Below, one piece after another: positions 1-5,077 of a DNA stretch of 8,238 nucleotides. Origin of the DNA: Sediminibacterium sp. (GTDB lineage: Bacteria > Bacteroidota > Bacteroidia > Chitinophagales > Chitinophagaceae); the NCBI GenBank assembly GCA_030832695.1, contig JAURIP010000060.1, positions 1-8,238 on the forward strand. The letters run 5' to 3'. Both the position numbers and the translations under genes were made by a program. How positions within the stretch are numbered: the first letter of the stretch is position 1; each line of letters begins with the position of its first letter. The notes beneath the pieces are model-generated. The model was not told the origin of the DNA. It did not search any database and was given only the letters and a program-made list of their open reading frames with translations.

Positions 1-44
1 CTTCTTTTTAGTTGGGGGTTTTTTATTTTTTTTAACAATTATAT

Positions 45-75
45 TTTGTTTATAATATTTTACTTATTACATTTG
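45..75 (+). promoter_or_regulatory. Bacteroidetes-type promoter (TTTG -33 / TAnnTTTG -7)
   Basis: TTTG at 45-48 is followed after exactly 19 bp by TACATTTG at 68-75, an exact match to the Bacteroidetes primary sigma-factor consensus (TTTG, 19-21 bp spacer, TAnnTTTG). Transcription would start at about 80-83, leaving a short leader of roughly 15 nt before the ATG at 96. It would drive the HTH / membrane protein / SSB-like operon that ends at the terminator near 1226. The match is read directly from the sequence; activity is inferred. Confidence 0.7.
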
Positions 76-95
76 CCATATAAAACTAAAACAAT

Positions 96-257
96 ATGGA
101 TAACATTAAAGAATTACGACTACAAAAAGGACTAACGCAAGAGCAACTTGCAAAGCTAACAGGCCTATCTTTTGTTACGATCAATCGTGCAGAAAAGACT
201 GGTAAAATGCGACTTTCAACTTATGTCAAAATTATTAACACTTTAAAATCTGAGTAA
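96..257 (+). CDS. Small Cro/C1-type helix-turn-helix regulator (53 aa)
   Basis: A 53-residue protein starting MDNIKELRLQKGLTQEQLAK. It is almost entirely an XRE/Cro-CI helix-turn-helix: first helix at about residues 3-10, the TQEQLAKLTGLSFVTINRAE helix-turn-helix at about 14-33, then a last helix (LSTYVKIINTL). With no room for a dimerisation or inducer domain, it is probably a minimal Cro-like DNA-binding protein. It is first behind the promoter at 45-75, so autoregulation of the operon is plausible. The ATG at 96 is the first start after that promoter and gives the full domain. The stop codon TAA overlaps the next ATG by one base (TAATG), suggesting translational coupling. The HTH call is firm; the target is unknown, although the palindrome at 1316-1333 is one candidate. 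Confidence 0.85.
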   Translation: MDNIKELRLQKGLTQEQLAKLTGLSFVTINRAEKTGKMRLSTYVKIINTLKSE

Positions 258-577
258 TGATTTATTTTATTTTATTTTTCGCCTTTGTAGTGGCAAGTAT
301 CATTATGTATGATATGCCTAAAAGAAAGCCTAAAGAGCCTAAAAAAAATAAGCATACTGTTCCTGCATCTTTTTGGGATGACTACAATCATTGTATTTTG
401 TCTATAAATAAAATGACTATTGAGGACACGGCAAGGGTGGAAAATTTAATAGATAATCTCATGTATCAATATGTAGAGTTAATAGAATATTGCGTTTATA
501 TCGAAAAAATGTCTAACTTGGTTGATGCTTATAATAAACGAGTAAAAACTTTTCTTTTATCTAACAATTTAAATTAA
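257..577 (+). CDS. Small single-pass membrane-anchored protein of unknown function (106 aa)
   Basis: I do not recognise a family. Residues 2-17 (IYFILFFAFVVASIIM) form a hydrophobic stretch able to span the membrane, followed by a very basic segment (KRKPKEPKKNKH, about 22-33). That arrangement fits an N-terminal anchor with the rest of the protein in the cytoplasm. The remaining 70 residues are charged and mostly helical, and could form a short coiled coil (VENLIDNLMYQYVELIEYCV). No lipoprotein cysteine or signal-peptidase site is obvious. The start overlaps the stop of the HTH gene (TAATG), and the next gene begins 6 bp downstream, so it sits inside a regulator/SSB-like operon. A role in membrane attachment of replication, or in host takeover, would be guesswork. 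Confidence 0.75.
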   Translation: MIYFILFFAFVVASIIMYDMPKRKPKEPKKNKHTVPASFWDDYNHCILSINKMTIEDTARVENLIDNLMYQYVELIEYCVYIEKMSNLVDAYNKRVKTFLLSNNLN

Positions 578-583
578 ACAAAA

Positions 584-1171
584 ATGGGACTAAATCAAAG
601 TCAGTCAGAATCAGTAATTTTTCTTCAGATTGCCAATGGCAAAATTGTAAGACAAGTTAAAACAAAGCAAGAAAATTCCGTAAGTAGAGTAAACAAACTT
701 GGTCGTGAAGTTCACGAACTATTTTATGATTCAATTACAGGAGTTATCTCAGATGTAACAACAAGAGAATCCGAGTACGGCAAATCTTGGGTTGTTAGCA
801 TCAAATCAGAAGGCAAACTTTACAAACTTGAGTTTAATTATTCAAGCGGATATGCGACAACATTTTTGAAAGCATTGCCAAATGTAGATTTTACAGGTAC
901 AGTAACACTATCACCAAAACTTATCATTGATGGTGATAAGAAAAAGTCTGTACTTTTTATAAGTCAAGAGGGTAAAGGACTAAAACATTTCTTTACAAAA
1001 GACAACCCAAATGGTATGCCTGATCTTAAAAAGATTAAGATTAAGGGCAAAGAATCTTGGGATGATTCTGACCGTATGGAGTTCTTGGAAGAATATGTTA
1101 AGCAAAATATTGTTCCACTACTAAAGCCTGAACTACAAGATACAGTTGAAGGCTTAGATTTACCTTTTTAG
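584..1171 (+). CDS. Putative phage single-stranded DNA-binding protein (195 aa, SSB-like acidic tail)
   Basis: The protein ends ...VEGLDLPF, an acidic-hydrophobic tip like the DDDIPF/DLPF tails that bacterial SSBs and phage ssDNA-binding proteins use to recruit replication and repair partners. The central part (about residues 50-130) is rich in alternating beta-strand patterns (ITGVISDVTTRES, KSWVVSIKSEGKLYKLEF, FTGTVTLSPKLIIDGDKKKSVLFISQ), compatible with an OB-fold. The C-terminal third is charged. It is the last gene of the short operon before the terminator near 1198-1226, and it precedes a replication/recombination operon. The tail is seen directly; the OB-fold and ssDNA binding are inferred. 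The sequence is not a standard Ssb family member that I can recognise. Confidence 0.6.
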   Translation: MGLNQSQSESVIFLQIANGKIVRQVKTKQENSVSRVNKLGREVHELFYDSITGVISDVTTRESEYGKSWVVSIKSEGKLYKLEFNYSSGYATTFLKALPNVDFTGTVTLSPKLIIDGDKKKSVLFISQEGKGLKHFFTKDNPNGMPDLKKIKIKGKESWDDSDRMEFLEEYVKQNIVPLLKPELQDTVEGLDLPF

Positions 1172-1197
1172 GTTGAGTTTTCATGTGTGATTATATC

Positions 1198-1226
1198 CCA
1201 CCGATATGTCTATATTGGTGGTTTTT
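1198..1226 (+). terminator. Rho-independent terminator of the first operon
   Basis: A 10-bp stem (1198-1207 paired with 1212-1221; CCACCGATAT against ATATTGGTGG with one G-T wobble) closes a 4-nt loop GTCT and is followed at once by TTTTT (1222-1226). It lies 26 bp after the stop of the SSB-like gene. Its T-tract ends exactly where the tRNA-like element begins (1227), so it separates upstream transcription from that element, or competes with its processing. Confidence 0.75.
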
Positions 1227-1313
1227 GGTCAGTTGGTGTAAAGAAGGTTAGTCAAACCTTCGTGGTAACATTCTTACTTTAAGAAGCTATTGGTTCGAGT
1301 CCAATACTGACCG
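1227..1313 (+). tRNA. tRNA-like element with abnormal D-loop and anticodon arm (possibly degenerate tRNA)
   Basis: The acceptor stem is perfect (GGTCAGT 1227-1233 with ACTGACC 1306-1312), followed by discriminator G1313 and no encoded CCA. The T-arm is textbook (ATTGG/CCAAT with loop TTCGAGT, 1289-1305). TG at positions 8-9 and a D-stem GTGT/ACAT (1236-1239, 1268-1271) with D-loop bases AAA...GTGGTA also fit a tRNA. Two features do not. A 19-nt perfect hairpin, GAAGGTTAGTCAAACCTTC (1243-1261), sits within the D-loop. The anticodon arm (about 1271-1286) is short: TTCT/AGAA with loop TACTTTA, giving CTT (Lys) but with A rather than U at position 33. Another register gives TTA with poor pairing. 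Total length is 87 nt. It could be a derived functional tRNA, a decaying one, or a tRNA mimic. I leave the isotype unassigned. Confidence 0.6.
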
Positions 1314-1315
1314 CA

Positions 1316-1333
1316 AATTGGAATATTCCAATT
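1316..1333. promoter_or_regulatory. Perfect 18-bp palindrome between the tRNA-like element and the main operon
   Basis: AATTGGAATATTCCAATT is an exact 9+9 inverted repeat with no spacer. It begins 3 nt after the tRNA-like element and ends 20 bp before the ATG of the nuclease gene at 1354. No T-run follows, so a terminator is unlikely. An operator for a dimeric repressor, such as the HTH protein at 96-257, or a processing hairpin is more plausible. A weak -7-like TATCTTTA (1333-1340) touches its right edge, but I find no matching TTTG upstream, so I do not call a promoter. Confidence 0.5.
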
Positions 1334-1353
1334 ATCTTTAAACTTTAACTGAA

Positions 1354-2100
1354 ATGAAAAATTTTATTATTGACAACAACAAAGGCCGCATTGAGTTTCT
1401 TGATGCCAGGTTTTACAACACAGAGAACGGATTTGTGCCATCCGTGACGACAATCTTAGAGGCATACCCAAAAGATGCATCCTATTTTAAATGGCTAAAA
1501 GATGTTGGATCGGATGCCGACACTATTCGTGATGAGGCTGGTCGCAGAGGATCAATTGTTCACGAACTGACAGAGCAATATGATAGTGGGATCGAATGTT
1601 CATTTATTAGTGAGCAAGGTTTCCCTAAGTATAAGATGCTTGAATGGTCAATGTTTGAGAGATATGTTGATTTTATTCAAACGCATAAACCTACCATTGA
1701 ATCAATGGAACTTAATATGGTTTCTGAGAAGCTTGGATATGCTGGTACACTTGATCGTGTTATAAATTTTAATGGCAAATCAATGCTACTTGACATCAAA
1801 ACATCTAATTCAATCTATCCATCCTATTGGCTGCAATTGGCTGCTTACAATGAACTACTAAAGACAATTGACATAAAAGTAGATTCAGTTGGTATTTTAT
1901 GGCTAAATGCAAAAACCAGGACAACAGGAAAAAATGGTGCAATACAAGGCATAGGATGGCAGCTTACAACCAAGACAATGGCTGAGGTTAAAAAGGACTT
2001 AAAGCTATTTGAAGCTACGCATAAACTATGGTTAAGTCTTAATGAAGATGTAAAACCTAAGCAAATATCTTATCAGTTAAAATATCAGAAAAATGGATAG
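1354..2100 (+). CDS. RecB/Cas4-like PD-(D/E)XK exonuclease (248 aa)
   Basis: Contains the ordered motifs of the RecB/Cas4-type PD-(D/E)XK nuclease family: GSIVHE (residues 66-71, His70 of the GxxxH motif), GTLD (131-134, Asp134), LLDIKTS (145-151, Asp147 and Lys149 of the D-x-K core) and QLAAY (161-165, the Q-x-x-x-Y motif). Asp134, Asp147 and Lys149 would bind metal and catalyse cleavage. The N-terminal VPSVTTILEAYPK segment is typical of phage members. No cysteines for a Cas4 iron-sulfur cluster are present in the expected places. It probably acts as an exonuclease in phage recombination or DNA processing, working with an ssDNA-binding protein such as the one at 584-1171. It heads the long operon and overlaps the next gene by 8 bp. 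Confidence 0.85.
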   Translation: MKNFIIDNNKGRIEFLDARFYNTENGFVPSVTTILEAYPKDASYFKWLKDVGSDADTIRDEAGRRGSIVHELTEQYDSGIECSFISEQGFPKYKMLEWSMFERYVDFIQTHKPTIESMELNMVSEKLGYAGTLDRVINFNGKSMLLDIKTSNSIYPSYWLQLAAYNELLKTIDIKVDSVGILWLNAKTRTTGKNGAIQGIGWQLTTKTMAEVKKDLKLFEATHKLWLSLNEDVKPKQISYQLKYQKNG

Positions 2101-2329
2101 TATATTAGAAAGTGTGATATATCGAATGCGAGAAAGAAGTGAACTTGGCATAAAGAAATATGGCACCACACTTGACAGAAACGATTTATCATTTTACGAC
2201 TGGTTAGTTCATCTTCAAGAAGAACTAATGGATTCTATTCTTTACATTGAAAAACTTAAAACACATGAAACTAAGGGATTACCAAATACAGATAAAGGAT
2301 CAAGCACTACAAATTCTTCGAGTTTATAA
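2093..2329 (+). CDS. Small MazG-like nucleotide pyrophosphohydrolase family protein (78 aa)
   Basis: The pattern ERSELGIKKYGTTLDRND...DWLVHLQEELMDSILYIEKL is one I associate with small phage proteins related to MazG / dNTP pyrophosphohydrolases. It has a KYGTTL signature (residues 22-27) and an EELMD helix (43-47) whose Glu and Asp would coordinate magnesium. Such proteins hydrolyse NTPs or dNTPs to monophosphates and adjust nucleotide pools or alarmones; the substrate cannot be told from sequence. The last 20 or so residues are Ser/Thr/Asn-rich low complexity, and exist only because the frame runs on into the start of the helicase gene (about 65 bp overlap from 2265). It starts 8 bp before the nuclease stop, at ATG 2093. 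Confidence 0.6.
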   Translation: MDSILESVIYRMRERSELGIKKYGTTLDRNDLSFYDWLVHLQEELMDSILYIEKLKTHETKGLPNTDKGSSTTNSSSL

Positions 2330-3503
2330 TTTAGTCTATTTAGCTATGGAAGTCAGAACTGGTAAGACTTTGACAGCACTTGCAATAGCTTACGAAAGTG
2401 GTGCAAAAAAGGTTCTATTTATCACTAAGAAAAAAGCCATCACAGACATTATTGACCAAGCGAGAGAGATGGGATATGACATGGAGATTTACATCACCAA
2501 CTTTGAGCAACTGCAAAATGTGGATTGTTCATTTGACTACATTATAATTGACGAGGCACACTCACTTGGTGCGTTTCCGCAGCCATCAAAAAGAGCAAGG
2601 GAACTGAAAAGGATATGCCAAAGTAAAAAAATAATATACTTGTCAGGAACACCATCCCCTGAATCTTATTCGCAACTTTACCATCAATTTTGGGTAAGTT
2701 CATATTCACCTTTTGGGCAGTATAAGAACTTTTACTCTTGGGCAAAGGATTATGTTAATCTTAAAAAGAAATATGTATTCAATCGTGCCATCAACGACTA
2801 CTCTTTCGCAGATTACGAAATGATAAAAGAGAAAACTGACCATTTATTTATATCATTCACACAAAAAGAGGCTGGGTTTGAATCACTTATTGACGAGCAG
2901 ATACATTATGTAACGATGGATCAAAGCACCTACAAGTTTGCCGACAAACTAAAAAAGGACAAAATCGCCATAAATGGTGAAGGTCAAGTTGTTAAAGGTG
3001 ATACTGCCGTAAAATTAATGAACAAATTACACCAAATTTATAGTGGTTCGGTTATAATAGATGAGCCACAACGGACTGCAAAGGTGTTTGACTACCAAAA
3101 AGCCAATTATATTAAAGAGAAATTCAAAGGCAAAAAGATAGCTATTTTTTATAAATTCGTTGCTGAGTTTTATGCTATTCAATTTGTCTTTGGTAAAAAC
3201 ATTGAGTTCGATGCTAAGAAATTTAATGAAACGACTGACACGAACATTGTTTTTTGTTCTCAAATCGTTAGTGGTCGTGAAGGTGTTAATCTTAGCGGTG
3301 CTGACGATCTTGTGTTTTACAATATTGATTTCTCTGCTGTATCTTATTGGCAGAGCAGAGCCAGGATTCAAACAAAGGACAGGACAAAAGAAAGCAAAAT
3401 ACACTGGATTTTTTCTCTTAATGGTATAGAGGACAAAATCTATAAAGCCGTACAACAAAAGAAAGACTACACATTAAATCACTTCAAAACTGACTTTTTA
3501 TGA
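2265..3503 (+). CDS. SNF2-like superfamily 2 helicase (412 aa)
   Basis: ATP-dependent DNA helicase/translocase. Numbered from the ATG at 2265: N-terminal LRDYQIQ (Q-motif-like), motif I VRTGKT (about 30-35), motif II IIIDEAH (about 93-99), motif III LSGTP (about 126-130). The C-terminal domain has GREGVNLSGADDLVFYN and YWQSRARIQT, equivalents of motifs V and VI with the arginine finger. At about 410 residues it is a compact phage-type SF2/SNF2 protein with no accessory domain. I chose ATG 2265 because it begins MKLRDYQ, the usual opening of this family; a TTG 18 bp upstream would add six residues. It overlaps the MazG-like gene by 65 bp and the next gene by 4 bp (ATGA). Likely roles are recombination, fork or branch processing, or chromatin-like remodelling of phage DNA. 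Confidence 0.9.
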   Translation: MKLRDYQIQIKDQALQILRVYNLVYLAMEVRTGKTLTALAIAYESGAKKVLFITKKKAITDIIDQAREMGYDMEIYITNFEQLQNVDCSFDYIIIDEAHSLGAFPQPSKRARELKRICQSKKIIYLSGTPSPESYSQLYHQFWVSSYSPFGQYKNFYSWAKDYVNLKKKYVFNRAINDYSFADYEMIKEKTDHLFISFTQKEAGFESLIDEQIHYVTMDQSTYKFADKLKKDKIAINGEGQVVKGDTAVKLMNKLHQIYSGSVIIDEPQRTAKVFDYQKANYIKEKFKGKKIAIFYKFVAEFYAIQFVFGKNIEFDAKKFNETTDTNIVFCSQIVSGREGVNLSGADDLVFYNIDFSAVSYWQSRARIQTKDRTKESKIHWIFSLNGIEDKIYKAVQQKKDYTLNHFKTDFL

Positions 3504-3691
3504 CTTTTACTGAAATGCCGCCACAAGAACGAATGATGTTCATTGCAAAGATTTATCACAACATTTGGTACGATGAAAAGAGGTTTATATTAATGAATGC
3601 AATATTAAATGAGTGGGATAAAAATCCAATTAAGGAAGCTAAATTTTTACACGAAATTAATAACGAAAAAAACAATCAAGATGGAATTTAG
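3500..3691 (+). CDS. Small hypothetical protein (63 aa)
   Basis: Not recognised. It is a charged, mostly helical protein (MTFTEMPPQERMMFIAKIYH...) with no membrane segment and no cysteine pairs. It starts with the 4-bp ATGA overlap on the helicase stop, a classic coupling arrangement, which is the main reason to accept such a short frame. Its end overlaps the next gene by 11 bp if that gene starts at 3681. Its position in the replication operon suggests a helper or host-interaction protein, but no function can be read from the sequence. Confidence 0.65.
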   Translation: MTFTEMPPQERMMFIAKIYHNIWYDEKRFILMNAILNEWDKNPIKEAKFLHEINNEKNNQDGI

Positions 3692-4100
3692 ATCAAAAGA
3701 CTTTCATCTATCACTTGAAGGTTTAAATAAAAAACTTGGCATCAGCAAACTTGTTCCTATTGACTACTATAAAGATTTTGGAGTAATTGTGTGGAATTGT
3801 GAGGTGGAAACAAGGGAATGGGGAATTAAGTCAATATTAACTTATGTAAGCAATTATGAACTTGTAATTAGCTATAACATAGAGAAGCAAGACCTGACAA
3901 GCCGAGAAATACAACATTTATTACAACAAGACATAGGTGAGTTTTATTCATGTGAAGAAACAGATGACCATATTATCGGTAAAATACGAATTGACAATAA
4001 AAAATATGTTGTCAATAACTACCTTGAACTTGCAGGTGATTCAATGAGATTAAATGAAGTAATAGTAAATTTTGATGACTACGAAATAACAGTAATATGA
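3681..4100 (+). CDS. Hypothetical protein (139 aa)
   Basis: Not recognised. An acidic, soluble protein with alternating beta-strand-like segments (FGVIVWNCEVETREWG, YELVISYNIEK, HIIGKIRIDNKKYVV, LNEVIVNFDDYEITVI), suggesting a small alpha/beta fold. I chose ATG 3681 (MEFRSKDFHLSLEGLNKK), because it is preceded by an A-rich stretch and overlaps the upstream gene by only 11 bp. The in-frame ATG at 3609 would add 24 basic residues and an 83-bp overlap. Its stop overlaps the methyltransferase start by 4 bp (ATGA at 4097-4100), so the two are probably translationally coupled. It could be a partner or immunity-type accessory of the methyltransferase, but nothing in the sequence shows this. Confidence 0.7.
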   Translation: MEFRSKDFHLSLEGLNKKLGISKLVPIDYYKDFGVIVWNCEVETREWGIKSILTYVSNYELVISYNIEKQDLTSREIQHLLQQDIGEFYSCEETDDHIIGKIRIDNKKYVVNNYLELAGDSMRLNEVIVNFDDYEITVI

Positions 4101-5077
4101 CACATGGAAGCCTATTTAGTGGAATTGGTGGTTTTGACTTGGCAGCAGAATGGATGGGATGGGAAAATAAGTTTCATTGCGAATGGAATGAATTTGGTCA
4201 AAAAGTCCTACATTATTACTGGCCACAAGCAGAATTATTTACAGATATTAAAAAATCAGACTTTACAAAATATGCAAACAAAATTGATGTTCTCACCGGA
4301 GGATTCCCATGCCAACCATACTCAAGTGCAGGAAAACGACTTGGCAAAGAAGATGACAGACATCTCTGGCCGGAAATGCTTAGAGCAATTCGAGAAATTT
4401 CCCCGCGTTGGGTTGTGGGCGAAAATGTACGCGGACTTACTAATTGGAATGGAGGGGTGGTTTTCGATGAAGTGCAAGCTGACCTGGAAGTTGAAGGCTA
4501 CGAAGTTACACCGTTTCTACTTCCAGCTTGTGCCGTCAACGCACCACACCGAAGGGACAGAATCTGGTTTGTTGCCCACGCCACTAGCTCAAGCAAGAGA
4601 AGAAACGAATTTCGAGGCTTACGACCAGAGGATGGAAAGATTAGTAGAGAAGGGACACAAACCATTTACGATGCCATTAGATCAGATGGCACTCAGGGGT
4701 TTACTTCCAACACCATGTGCAACGGAATCGGAGAAAGCAGGGAAAGCAGACAATCAAAACAGCTTAACGAGAATGGTATTAAGGGGCGAACTTTTACCTA
4801 CACCACGAACATCAGACGAGAGAATGCATTGGAAAACGGAGAATTGGAAAGGCGACGATTTAGGCAGTCATATCAACGAAATGCTTGGGACTCGTTCCCA
4901 TCTGTCTCCCCAATTTGTAATGGAGATGATGGGCTTTCCAACAGATTGGACAATATTACCTTTCCTAAATGGCGAAACGAATCTATCAAAGCAGGAGGAA
5001 ATGCAATAGTGCCACAAGTAGTTTATCAAATATTTAAAGCAATACAAGAATATGAAAGAATCAACAATTCAAAGTAA
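4097..5077 (+). CDS. DNA (cytosine-5) methyltransferase (326 aa)
   Basis: A complete C5 cytosine methyltransferase, transferring a methyl group from S-adenosylmethionine to carbon 5 of cytosine in a specific site. Motif I SLFSGIGGFD (residues 5-14) binds SAM. Motif IV GGFPCQPYS (68-76) carries the catalytic Cys72. Motif VI is GENV (108-111), motif VIII APHRRDRIW (149-157), motif X GNAIVPQVVY (301-310). The stretch of about 162-265 is low-conservation, hydrophilic sequence where the target-recognition region lies. It is an orphan, with no cognate restriction enzyme nearby, so protection against host restriction is the likely role. It overlaps the upstream gene by 4 bp and the VRR nuclease by 26 bp. 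Rows sampled by hand in this gene have about 47-50% GC against about 32% in one row of the primase. Residues 64-304 are also coded in the +1 frame (see 4287-5009). Confidence 0.95.
   Translation: MTHGSLFSGIGGFDLAAEWMGWENKFHCEWNEFGQKVLHYYWPQAELFTDIKKSDFTKYANKIDVLTGGFPCQPYSSAGKRLGKEDDRHLWPEMLRAIREISPRWVVGENVRGLTNWNGGVVFDEVQADLEVEGYEVTPFLLPACAVNAPHRRDRIWFVAHATSSSKRRNEFRGLRPEDGKISREGTQTIYDAIRSDGTQGFTSNTMCNGIGESRESRQSKQLNENGIKGRTFTYTTNIRRENALENGELERRRFRQSYQRNAWDSFPSVSPICNGDDGLSNRLDNITFPKWRNESIKAGGNAIVPQVVYQIFKAIQEYERINNSK
4287..5009 (+). CDS. Overprinted +1-frame ORF inside the methyltransferase gene (about 240 aa)
   Basis: Nested entirely within the methyltransferase gene in the +1 frame. The frame is open from ATG 4104 for 301 codons. 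I prefer ATG 4287 (MFSPEDSHANHTQ), where protein-like sequence begins. From there it has a Trp/Lys segment CKLTWKLKATKLHRFYFQLV (about residues 63-82), three LLPTP repeats (about 95-99, 139-143, 169-173; 44 and 30 residues apart), and a C-terminal LSPQFVMEMMGFPTDWT (about 206-222). That last motif resembles the (N/S)P.FVE.LMGFP..WT motif that I know from C-terminal parts of phage cytosine methylases. These are coherent motifs, not the random look of a shadow frame. No separate ribosome site is visible. It could be a separate protein by internal initiation, a +1 frameshift product, or a constrained but untranslated frame. Confidence 0.6.
   Translation: MFSPEDSHANHTQVQENDLAKKMTDISGRKCLEQFEKFPRVGLWAKMYADLLIGMEGWFSMKCKLTWKLKATKLHRFYFQLVPSTHHTEGTESGLLPTPLAQAREETNFEAYDQRMERLVEKGHKPFTMPLDQMALRGLLPTPCATESEKAGKADNQNSLTRMVLRGELLPTPRTSDERMHWKTENWKGDDLGSHINEMLGTRSHLSPQFVMEMMGFPTDWTILPFLNGETNLSKQEEMQ

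Noticed and set aside
1..44. T-rich stretch after GGGGG as a terminator of an upstream gene
   Set aside because: No stem can be seen within the window in front of the T-run. The hairpin, if any, would be cut by the window edge.
1227..1313. Suppressor tRNA reading a stop codon (anticodon TTA in one register)
   Set aside because: That register leaves the anticodon stem mostly unpaired, and genes in the window use TAA, TAG and TGA as ordinary stops, so there is no sign of recoding.
1227..1333. tRNA-associated attachment site for integration
   Set aside because: There is no integrase gene in the window and no repeat of the tRNA 3' end elsewhere in it.
1580..1765. Short + strand frame inside the RecB-like nuclease gene
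   Set aside because: Unlike the methyltransferase overlap it is short, Leu-rich and without organised motifs. It is compatible with chance.
1354..2100. Cas4 CRISPR adaptation nuclease
   Set aside because: The PD-(D/E)XK motifs are shared with Cas4, but the cluster cysteines are absent from the expected positions and there is no CRISPR context.
2542..2745. Open frame on the - strand (67 codons) opposite the helicase gene
   Set aside because: It lies wholly within the helicase coding region, shows no motif, and has no promoter or start context. It is a shadow frame.
3027..3458. Open frame on the - strand (143 codons) opposite the helicase C-terminal domain
   Set aside because: Despite its length it has no recognisable motif, and the + strand here carries helicase motifs V and VI. 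Antisense open frames of this size are common opposite real genes with biased codon use.
4104..4286. Upstream part of the +1 frame inside the methyltransferase gene as coding sequence
   Set aside because: Open, but it lacks coherent motifs and would start only 7 bp after the methyltransferase ATG. I accept the frame from 4287 and treat this part as uncertain.
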